This document shows positions 49,335 to 59,595 of a stretch of 64,000 nucleotides of DNA, piece after piece. A program made the translations under genes and the position numbers. Source of the stretch: Rotaria sordida. Lineage: Eukaryota > Rotifera > Eurotatoria > Philodinida > Philodinidae. Where the stretch lies: the NCBI GenBank assembly GCA_905250125.1, contig CAJNOL010000084.1:38086-102085 (forward strand), given 5' to 3'. Numbering within the stretch: position 1 is the stretch's first letter; every line of letters starts with the position of its first letter. The notes beneath the pieces are model-generated. The model searched no databases and was not told the origin of the DNA. It worked only from the letters and a program-made list of their open reading frames with translations.

Positions 49335-50384
49335 ATGGGCAATTCAAGAAGCAATTACGAACGACATGAAGATGATGAACAACAACAACGAATTATTATT
49401 GGAAAAGAATTTCGTCTTGTTCTTGGACAACTTAATTTATCATCAGATTTAATAAAAAGAAAAAAAACTTTTTCAAATAATAAACAACAATATCCTCGAA
49501 AAGTTTCTTTATCATCATCAAACTCAACAATAACATCATCATCATCTTTCGATTCTCATCATTCATCTGTTTATGTTATTCAACTTGATATACCTACATC
49601 TCCATGCGATTCAAATGAACTCGATACTCATGCTTTTATTCAATATTTATTTCATCAAGATACTTATGGTAAAGAACTTACACATATATTTAAAATTCCA
49701 ATGCCTATTACTATGAATAATAATCAAAAATTTCAATTAAAAACATTACCAACACTTAAAATAGCTGCAGTTTATTATGATCAACCATCAACAACTAATG
49801 AATTAAATATTGAAACAATTTCTTTACTCTCTGAAAATGACCTTGAACAAAAATTTCAAGAATTTAATGAAAAAAATATCTTATCTATTTATACATCAAG
49901 TAGATTTTTTTTTTTATTTTTATTAATTTTATTTTTCTTTCGATTTAATTTAGAATCAAAAATCTATATAATTTATACAAAAAAACCAATAATACATAAT
50001 AAATATAAATTAATTCGTTCAACAACTATGACAAAAACCATACTTGAAAATTTTGAATGGCTTCATCCATTTATCAACTATTCAAATTTAGGTTATCGTT
50101 TATGTGGAATGATTCCTATTATTAATTCTCCATTAGCTACCTCATTTACTATTTATTGGTTATTCGAACAAATCGAAACAAATGAAACGATTCAATATGA
50201 TTATAGTATAATTGAATATCAATTAAAATCTTTCTCATTTAATAATTGGACATCATTACTTAATTTAATGTCAAAACAAGAATGGAAATTAGTAGCAACA
50301 TTCGATTATAATCAAAAGAAAAAACATGGAGAACAAATATATTTTCTACTTTTTTTTCAAAGAATAAAAAATTATCGGGATTAG
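49335..50384 (+). CDS. Raftlin-like lipid-raft protein
   Basis: Reads as 349 aa, but a 54-bp GT..AG intron (49900-49953) with a T-rich tract most likely sits inside the frame; removing it leaves 331 aa and deletes an otherwise odd hydrophobic stretch (FFFLFLLILFFF). N-terminal MGNS fits N-myristoylation, as in raftlins. The C-terminal half shows the raftlin pattern: a W-x-x-x-M-like GMIPII segment, the YDYSIIEYQLKSF block, then WTSLLNLMSKQEWKLVATF and QIYFLLFFQRI. A serine-rich low-complexity stretch (residues 55-75) precedes it. Membrane-raft localisation is by family. It converges on the NADH dehydrogenase gene (124 bp between stops). Confidence 0.72.
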   Translation: MGNSRSNYERHEDDEQQQRIIIGKEFRLVLGQLNLSSDLIKRKKTFSNNKQQYPRKVSLSSSNSTITSSSSFDSHHSSVYVIQLDIPTSPCDSNELDTHAFIQYLFHQDTYGKELTHIFKIPMPITMNNNQKFQLKTLPTLKIAAVYYDQPSTTNELNIETISLLSENDLEQKFQEFNEKNILSIYTSSRFFFLFLLILFFFRFNLESKIYIIYTKKPIIHNKYKLIRSTTMTKTILENFEWLHPFINYSNLGYRLCGMIPIINSPLATSFTIYWLFEQIETNETIQYDYSIIEYQLKSFSFNNWTSLLNLMSKQEWKLVATFDYNQKKKHGEQIYFLLFFQRIKNYRD

Positions 50385-50508
50385 TATATAAATATTTTTT
50401 CTAATAATCATGATGAAAGATTAAGCGTATTAATTAAATGATAAAAGCGAATTATTAAAATTTGCTTGATTTTTTTTTTTGTTAGAAACTTAAACTAGAA
50501 ATTTTTTT

Positions 50509-53500
50509 TTAATATCGACTAATATCACGTCCAAATACATGAGTACGAACCCAATCAAATGCAAGCAATGTTTTCGTTCGTCCAGTAAACATTTCAGTAA
50601 GATAAAATGATTTCCATAAATAAGCAGCACTACGACCTGACATTGGTTTTAATTTAAATATATCAAGAAGTGGTTTTGAACCAGTAAAATCAACTACTGC
50701 TTCATCACCACCAACATATGCTAATGAACCCATATGTTTATATCGGAATGGTTTTAGATTTTGTTGTTCAAAATGATTTAATTGTGTATCAGTTAATTGA
50801 TTAAGTAAATCAGCTACATAACGACCTTCTTGAGATGCAACTTGAGCTGTTGCTGGTAATGCACGAATTTTATGATCAGCTTTTTCAAGAGTTGAACGAA
50901 GTGCAGCAAGTGTTAAATAACCAGACTTTTCTTTATCAGCTTCTGTGAATGCCTTTTCGACACTCTTGGAAAATATTTCAAGCTAAAAAGAAAATGAGAT
51001 CGGAGTTTTATTAAACAAAAAAAAAATTATAAATATTGTTTACAAGATTTTCAACGCAGAGATGGAACGAGTCTATCTTATTTACTCTACTACTTTTATC
51101 ATATCAACTTATTCAAAACTTCTATTGACTTTAAGGTTATCTGTAGAGGTTATTTAATGAAATTTGACCTTGTGAGATAATATTATCTATCTGAAATTGT
51201 TTTTATAATCAATTCAATAGCTCTATTGTTAAAAACTTTATGTTTCCAATGAATGCTAGAGTTAAAACCATTACCGGTCATCAAAAGTTCAGACTGGTAT
51301 AATGTTTGATAGAAACTAAAAATTTATGTACAATCTTTAACGAATAAGTCGAAAGCATCTAGAAGAATATTTTTTTAGAAAAGAGAGAATGAAGTTTTTA
51401 ATTTGGACATCGGACGTGTATACTACAATGTGAAAGAATGAACATCAATAGTCAATGTTTCTTACAAAATGATATTTTAATCAATAATATTTGCAAGTCA
51501 GTTCTTAATAATGAATTCTATGAAAAAAAGAAGAAGTGTAATAAATACTTCGAGAATTTTCATTTTATATTTAGTTTGTGAAGCATTGTTTCGATATAAT
51601 TAACCTAATAAAAGAGATTTTTCAAAAAAAAATATCAATCATTGTCGTCTGGATGTAATGACCACATATTATATTGAGAAATTCAAATCAAGTATAATTC
51701 AATGGATCTTTATAAATGAACTGTCTAAATTTCCATTCGTATAATTTTGATTTCAGTTGAAAACTCTTTTGACTTTTGTTTTTCATCAAAATTATTTAAG
51801 AAGATTTTATCGTAACGTATAGCACGAAAGTCTTCGCATCATTTTTCGGCCACCAAAAGATAATCGGTTTGAGTCAGAATTAGAATTTTCTACTATTTTC
51901 GAATATATGTTTAGATATTCTTTTTTGTCATAAGATTGAATAACTATCAAAATCTCATCTAGGTATTTTCACTAAAATTCTAACTTCTATAAAAATCGAC
52001 ATTGGTAAAAAAAACTGTTGTCATTTTTAAAAATACAAAAGTTTTAAAATCTATCAGAAAAGTAAATAGCACACATTGTAAAACCCACTGAACAGTTAAA
52101 ATCTGTTTCATATTTTGAATTTGATAGTTCTCAATCGATATACAAAATTAACCAAAATAATATTCTGTACAACCGGTATTCTGAAACTATCTGATGATTA
52201 TCCAATCTTACCTTAGAATAAAATTCTAAACATATACTCGGAAAGAGAAAGAAATTCTGATTCTAATCTTATTCAACCACCTTTCAGTGACCGAAAAATG
52301 AATATTTTGTATCAAGACTTTTGCGTTATTGGTTATTTTTTGGTAGATATTAATAAGCTAAAAAAAAATACTTAAATACTTGTGGAAATTCAGTAATTTT
52401 CTTTTCAACTAATGTTCGAAATTGTTGAAGATCAAGTGCACTTCGATGTTCTGTATCAGCTTCTTCAAATAATGATTGAATACGATCAACTAATTTTGGT
52501 GTTTGAATTGTAGCACAATCACCAAGAGCAAATATTGAACCATCATCAATACCTTTTACACGTAAATATTGATCAGTAAGAAGACCCATACGATTGCTTT
52601 GAATATTTAAACCAATTATTTCTCGAAGTTTATTTGTTAATGATCGAGCTTTAATTCCAGTTGCCCAAACAACAACTGAACATGGAAGACTTTTAAGTTC
52701 ATTGGAATCTTTTAATTGTATAATAACTTCACGTTGTTTAACTTCTTTAACAAATGTATTCATTAATACATCAATATTTTCACGATGAAAATGTCTTTCA
52801 GTATAATCACTTATTTGTTTATCCTAAAAGATAAAGTTAATCAAAAGAGTTTTATTAATAAAAAAAAAAAAAACAAATCTGCTAACCATCATTGATAAAA
52901 TATGATCAAGTGCTTCAATTAATGTTATTTTTACATCATTAGCAACAAGACGTGGAAAATAAGTTTGTAGATCTTCACGAACTAAATCGGCAAGCTAAAA
53001 TTACATATATAACTCTAATATAAAATAATAATTTTATTTCAATTATGAATTTACTGTGGACTAATTCACTTACAAGGGAACCTTATCAGATGACTTCTTC
53101 TGATTTGAATGATTTTTTACCTATAGATACTACAGAGTGTTCTAATAACAATGATTAAAAGATTTGGATTTTTATTGAGTCTCAGCTAAGCTATCGAATT
53201 TTTAATATCTCTATGTTTCAGAGGTTCCTGTAGTACCCCAGCAGAGATAAACGAGGCTGTTCCGCACTCTAGCACATGCCTACGCAACTTTGTCTAAATC
53301 TTCATAGAGTGCATGTTATGAAATCTCCTAGTTCCATTCACATTTTTGAAATGTGTCCTCCGAGCAAGAAAAAGAATAAGTATGAGAAGTGCGTAAGCTT
53401 CAGCAAGAGTGCAGGACAGTGCAAGACAATCCTTCTATCTCTAAACTCCAGGTCTTCGGAAAACTAGTATTTTCGTGTAAAACTTGGTGCATACAAAGAA

Positions 53501-56451
53501 CTCAACTAGACTAGCTTCCATAAACAAATTCACAACTTCTTGAACAAAGTCTCTTTTGAAGATATTGAGCTTTCAAAAAATGTATGCTATATACACTACT
53601 TATAGAAAAGGGTCTATATCGTGAAAGTCTCATATCTCGAGGAGAATTTATTTAAAACTTTTGAATTGCTCTATAGAAACTAGTCTAGTTGAGTTCTTTA
53701 TATGCAAAAAGTTTCAGATCAGAATTCTAAATACGAGCTTTTCGAAAACGTGAAAATTTGCATGAACAAAGTTCTTAATAGGATTAGTTGATTGTGCGAC
53801 TTGTATTTCCTTTCTAAAGATGTAAATATATGAACAACATTTACTTTTTATATGAGGAAATGTTGAATATGGAATATCTCAGAATAGGGGTTATTAGAAA
53901 CATTACAACTTACTCAATGAATTAATCTCATTAAGAACTTTGTTCTTGCAAAGTTTGAAGTCGAAAGTCGTTTATTTCACATGATCGGACAGGAACCACA
54001 GATTTTTGTTGAAAAACTCAGTAAAATTTTAATATCTCAAGAACTATACCCTGGAAAACCAAACCATTCTAGATTTTTCTATTATTCATCAAATGAACAT
54101 CGTCTCGATCGAAAGGTGATTTAACACTTGAAGAAATTTTCTCGTTAGTTGACTCACTATTTCTATTTATTTAAATTTCAAAAGATAAAAAAAAAATCAT
54201 TTAATTCTCTATGATACGATCGATGAACTATCATAGACTTCTGAATGTCATCCTTTTTATAGCCTTCAAACGCTAGTCTTTCAAACAAAACAGATCAAAG
54301 ATGGTCTAATATCTAAGCAAAAATTGATATCGATCAACTATTTCAATAAAGACATACTTCGGCAGCAAATTCAACACCTGTTGGTCCACCTCCAACAATA
54401 ACAAAATGTAGAAGACGTTTTCTTTCTTCTACTGTTTGTGTTGGTGTCATAGCTGATTCAAAAGCATCACTAATTGCTGAACGTATACGTCGAGCATCAA
54501 GAAGTTCTTTAAGAAAATGTGCATGTTCTTCAACACCAGGAGTATTAAATGTATTATTTTCTGATCCAATAGCAACAACAAGTATATCATATTTCATTTG
54601 AAATTCAGGTCGAACTCGAGCTAAATTAATTTAAAGAATAACATAAAAGTTTTTTTAAAAGAAAAAATTTCTTCACCTGAATCTTTAATTATTCTTGATG
54701 ATGCACCATCTGTACGTCCTGATGGTGCAATTACTGCTTTAACATTATCACCACGTGCTACTGTTTGTTCTCCATCACTAATACATGTTATAATTTTTGC
54801 TTTTGGATCTACATTAATACAATGTGATTCAATAAATTTAACACGTGGTCCAATAAGTGAACGAATTGATTCAATTACTGTTCGGGTTTCAACTGTACCA
54901 ACACTAACAGATGGTAATAATGGTGTCATTAAAAAATAATTACGTGGTGATACACAAACAACTTCATATTTCTGAGTATCAATATGTTTTAAAAGTGGTA
55001 CAGCACTCCAACCTGTATAGAACTATTAAAAAAAAAATAAAAGTAATTGAATCAATATTTCACCTGTTCCAAGTACAACAACACGTGGTTTAGTACCAGA
55101 AGTCTTATCAGAATCACTCATATCATTAAACCATCGATAGCGACGATAACTACGATAACCATAATATGTACCGAGACCAACAACAGTAATAACGAAAAAA
55201 TTTTTTAAACGTCGTTTTAATTTTCCACCTAATTCAATAGAATATTTTTCGAATGAACATCATAGATTCAATATCTTAGAAATTATATGTCGTAAAACTT
55301 CTTCGAAAAGATTGATTACTCTAAAAAAAAGTTTACATCTTTTTTCCTATAATACAGCATATGACATCTTTTAGAATGAACTTTGATTTTTGAATCGTAT
55401 GCTTCATATTTGAAGGCACAGTGGCTACTAAAATTATTCAACAAGGTTTATTTTCAATTTTTTTCTGTTATCGTAAATATTAGAAAGAATTCGAATAGAG
55501 AACATTGTTTTCAAAAGGAATATAACGAAATAAAAATTATTATCAGATATCCAAAGATAGAGACTGCAAAAAACCTAAAGACTATTTTTTAAGCACCTCG
55601 AGCGCATAAATATAATTTTATTTAGATTGCATAGAATGATAGAGCAAACAATTCTCTAAAACAAAATGGACTTCTTTGTTTTGTTCAATTTTCGATAGAC
55701 AAACCACTTTTTTTGATCTTCAATCAAACAGCCGCATCTCAGCAAAAGAAACCGTCGTAATCTAAACAAAACCATATTTACGCGCTCTAGCTATTGAAAA
55801 ACTAAGGATTTTATTTTCTGGAGCCTCTATCTTTGCAAATCTGATAATAATTTTTATTTCTGTATATATTTATTGGACATCATTTTCTCTGTTGGAATCA
55901 CTATTTGAATTTTTTCTAACGCTTACAGCAGCGGAAGAAAATTGATAATCAACAGTTAAGGTACTCACTGTATATACGGGAGCCTGTTGGGTCCAAAATT
56001 TTCGAAGTTGGTCGAACCGTACTTCGACACTCTCAATGAACTTTTCTAATCGAAGTTCGATAAGCGATCCGAAGATACGAAATATTTTTTTGTCTTTTTT
56101 CCTGTATTCGGTGATTAGCTCACCTTACACATTTTTCGGATGACTAGAGAGCCCGTTGAGTTCGAAATCAAGCCGATACGCTCTAGTATATACAAAACTA
56201 TGTAATATAAAATTTTAAATTGTTACAGAAATTTTTATTCGTTTTTTTTTTATATAGGAAAATTTAATACGAGGTAAATTTTAAAAAAAAATTTCTTACG
56301 AACCAAAAGTGTCCTTGCGTGATTGCCCAGAAAACCAAGCAAGATTTCGATTAATAATAGGTTTTATTTGATTGAATTGTTTAAATGATAAATTTCGACG
56401 TGAATTTATTGTTGTTAATTGTTGAAGAAATTGTGTTGAACGAGAAAGCAT
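50509..56451 (-). CDS. Alternative (type II) NADH dehydrogenase with EF-hand-like insertions, mitochondrial
   Basis: Rotenone-insensitive, non-proton-pumping NADH:quinone oxidoreductase (NDH-2). Exons 56451-56304, 55228-55064, 55012-54677, 54620-54358, 52994-52887, 52823-52380 and 50982-50509 keep phase and give 645 aa. The N-terminus (LSRSTQFLQQLTTINSRRN) is a likely mitochondrial presequence and a hydrophobic stretch follows (FFVITVVGLGTYYGY). FAD motif GTGWSAVPLLKHID, then SPRNYFLMTPLLPSVSVGTVE; NADH motif FVIVGGGPTGVEFAAE; VVWATGIKA; IFALGDCAT; RALPATAQVASQEG; and GSLAYVGG near the end. Two EF-hand-like helices-loops (FEEADTEHRSALDLQQF and FTEADKEKSGYLTL) lie between the ALGDC and ATAQVA blocks, as in calcium-responsive plant and fungal external enzymes. 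The exon 1 donor is ambiguous (GGTTCGTAAG). Three introns exceed 1 kb. Confidence 0.88.
51835..52300. mobile_element. 0.47-kb foldback in an NADH dehydrogenase intron
   Basis: CATTTTTCGGCCACCAAAAG near 51840 pairs with CTTTCAGTGACCGAAAAATG near 52282-52301. Inward, ATATATGTTTAGA pairs with TCTAAACATATA, and AGATTGAATAACTATCA-type words pair around a centre near 52080. Arms about 210 bp, diverged. Noncoding. Confidence 0.65.
53068..54150. mobile_element. ACAAGGGAAC-family foldback, about 1.1 kb, in an NADH dehydrogenase intron
   Basis: The left end CTTACAAGGGAACCTTATCAG resembles the end of the 15111 element. An internal palindrome at 53500-53760 repeats the family core (CAACTAGACTAG, AACAAAGTCTC, GATATTGAGCTTTCAAAAAATGTATGC, then inverted). 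The right end is weaker (TTTTCTCGTTAGTTGACT at about 54135). It appears older or rearranged compared with the copy at 15111. Confidence 0.65.
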
Positions 56452-58030
56452 AGTTGATTTTCCAAAAAAAAAGTCAGAATCTTTGTTTTTGTTTAAACGA
56501 TATTTTATTTGACGATAAACATAATAAAAAAGAAAAACATTGAATAATTGATATTTTCTATTTGTTTATATTTACTTCAATCAAAATACAAGTTCACCGC
56601 CATCTTTTGATAAACGAAAACGAAAGAAAATATATGAATGGTGAATTACATTGATTCATATGCTTCCATGAAAAATTCTATTTGATCAACTAGTAAACTT
56701 CGAGTTCAATTTCATGATAAAATATGGTCAAGTTGGTTAGAGTATTAAAAAAATATATATGATTATGTTCGAATCTATCTGTTAGACTATGTTACTCAAT
56801 GATGATTTTATAATTGTTTGATCAATTTAATGAAATATTCTCAATAATTATCTGCCTTTCTTGGACTGAGAGTAACAATAATATTCTATTCTTTCTTGAA
56901 AAGAATTTATTTGTTAATATTAAAAAAAAATAAAACAATTTTTTTAGACGATAGATAATCTTTGAAAATTCTATCTATAAAATATTCTTCTCTATACAAA
57001 TTGATATGAACTTGCCAAATATTTTATTAAGAGTATTCAATTTGTTTTATGTAGTAGTTTTTAAGTATAAAAATAAATATCAAAAAATTTTTATTCTCAG
57101 CTGTCAGATTATTATTAAGGGAAAAAAAAAATTTTAATTCAGAATTTGTTTTTTTTTTTCATATTTTATGAAATCTTTTCAACCATAAATAAAATATTTG
57201 ATGAAATACAAATAATTCTATATATTCCTTTGTAGTATATAGTTTCACCGAATTCTATTGATCTTTTTAAAAAAAAAATCATCGTCGAGATAAATCACAT
57301 GAATTAACAATTTATTTATTTTTATCTGTATTTAGATAGAATTTTTAGTCACATTGAATAATGACTGTATAATATAGGAGTACCGATGTTCGAATCTACA
57401 TTCGAGACTAGAGTCAGGGATGTCTCTTCATCAGTGGCACATAACTGTTCATGCTCTCGATATATTAAATATTATCAACAATTGATAACCAAACATTCGA
57501 AGATCAATATTCATCGAATGATTTATCTTAAATTGTTGAACAAACATATATATTTTATTATTTAAAATATCAAAAACAAAAAAAAAAGCTCCAAATACAT
57601 CGAAGATATTTTTTAAAAAGAATTGTAGCATATATTGATATGATACAATAAGGTTATTGATGATAAATTAGAGATTTGTAATTCACAGATATGATAAATA
57701 AAATATAAATTCATCTCATCTATCTATTAACCTTGACACGACGATCTGGCATTCTTGCGAATCTCAGTCAGTTTCATCACACCATTATAAGTACACAATA
57801 ATAGATGAGATCATTCATCATCCAGATATGTTCTAGTGAAGACTAGTAGAGTATGTTAATAATATCTGTCAGTTTCGTCCAACTATGATTTATGTGAATA
57901 GACCAGTCTGAAGTATATATGAACGTTTGTTGACTACATTGGGTTCCTTCGGACTTCAGCAATATTCTTTGTTATAGTATGCATTTGTAATATTTAATAT
58001 AACCATATCTTTTTAGGTATGGGTTGAAGA
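56452..58030. other. Intergenic, nothing recognised
   Basis: AT-rich sequence upstream of the NADH dehydrogenase. No supported ORF, RNA gene or intact repeat; tRNA-like words were examined and rejected. Confidence 0.45.
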
Positions 58031-58590
58031 CACTTACGAGAGAACCATTTCAGTCGTTTCCTGCCGATTTCAATGATTTTTTTTGCCTAGAGATATTACA
58101 TAAAACCTTAAAAGAATTTGGATTCCTATTGAGATTTAACTAAGCTATTGAATTTATAATATGTCTATTTTCTGGACTACAGATTTTCGGAAAAATCATA
58201 TTTTTGAATTTTGATCTGAAACTTTGCTCATATAGAAAAATCAACTAGAATAACTTTCATAGAAAAAAATTCAGAAATTTTGAACAAAGCCTTTTCGAGA
58301 TATAGATTCTTTTCCACGAATGAATAGTGTATACAACATGTATTTTTTCAAGGCTTCATATTTCGAAGAGACTTTGTTTAAAATTTCTCGGTTTTTTTTA
58401 ATAGAAGGTAGTCTAGTTGATGTCTCTATATCCACAAAGTTTCAGATCAAAATTCGATAGCTTAGTCAAATATTAATAGAAACCCAAGTCATTTTATGGT
58501 TTTTATTAGAACACTATATAGTATCTATAGGTAAAGACTCATTGGAATCGGAAGGAGTAGCTAAAGAAGTTTCCTCGTTAGTATCGTACA
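58031..58590. mobile_element. ACAAGGGAAC-family foldback, 0.56 kb
   Basis: Left end CTTACGAGAGAACCATTTCAG; right end AAGAAGTTTCCTCGTTAGT is its diverged complement. Core words shared with the other copies: GATCTGAAACTTTG, AACTAGAATAACTTTCATAG and TTTCGAAGAGACTTTG. Arms about 260 bp around a centre near 58335. Noncoding. Confidence 0.75.
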
Positions 58591-59595
58591 TTGATAACAT
58601 CAATCAATCATATGTAATTGTTCTCTGCTTTGTTGGTAAAAATATAATGTTGTAATCATATATAATAATCAAACAATTGGTTCGTTTCTTGCAAACTAGA
58701 TTGTTTTTTATAGTTAACAATTCAAATCAGAATCATTGTATTGTCGGACAAAGTATAAAATCTTGGTTTACTTAGTCTCAATTGTTATTTATCGTGACCA
58801 ATTAGTCGACATTGTTATTAATATAAACAAAGATATTTTACATCAGTACACGATATTACTAGAAAAATTTGTCTAAACATCAAGATAGAAATTATTATTT
58901 ATGATTCTTTAAAATATGCTTCTTTTCACTCTACTAATGTCAAAATATATGTTTTTATGATAGTTCTGATGTTTGAAATTATTAGCGTGTAAAATGGAAA
59001 CATAAATAATTGCCTACTGAAACAAAAATGACACTGTCAGCCAAACAGTAAGGAATGGTGAGAGTATAGGTCGGTATGTACTCTTCGCTCTCACTTACTC
59101 ATACTTGCGCTCCCGAAAAAAATAGATATAAAACATATGCATGCTTGAAGTTAATTTGTTCATTGAGGTTCATTTTATTTTTCAACTTTGCTCTTCGCAA
59201 AAAAAAAACATTTTTCTTTCGTATAAATATAAATGAAATAAACATATTGAATCCTTTATCATCAACTTAACAATAATTTATATTGTTTCGACGTTTGAAT
59301 AAATCGACATTTTTTATCTGTCGATCTTTTTACACTTGAGCATACTTATCTTTCGACATTTTAATCATTTTACATTTTTCTCTTCTACCAAAATAGAAGT
59401 CACTACCTTTCACCTATCTATCACGATTATGAAACCATAAATAATCAATTCAATAATTTCTATGCGCTCAAAGACAAAAAAAAGAATGGTATAAATTTTA
59501 ACCAAATATAAATAAATTTTTCTCGATATCAAATGGCGCCTAATCTATCATAGTTATTTGTCATTTAAATTTCTTTTTTTTTTTGTGTCTCAGTT
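58591..59595. other. Intergenic, upstream of the histidine phosphatase gene
   Basis: No supported gene. The last 20 bases are a T-rich tract ending GTCTCAG, two bases before the phosphatase ATG. Confidence 0.45.

Noticed and set aside
56725..56795. tRNA-like words GGTCAAGTTGGTTAGAG and GTTCGAATC
   Set aside because: The D-arm does not pair properly, the T-stem has mismatches and no acceptor stem closes; at most a decayed tRNA-like sequence.
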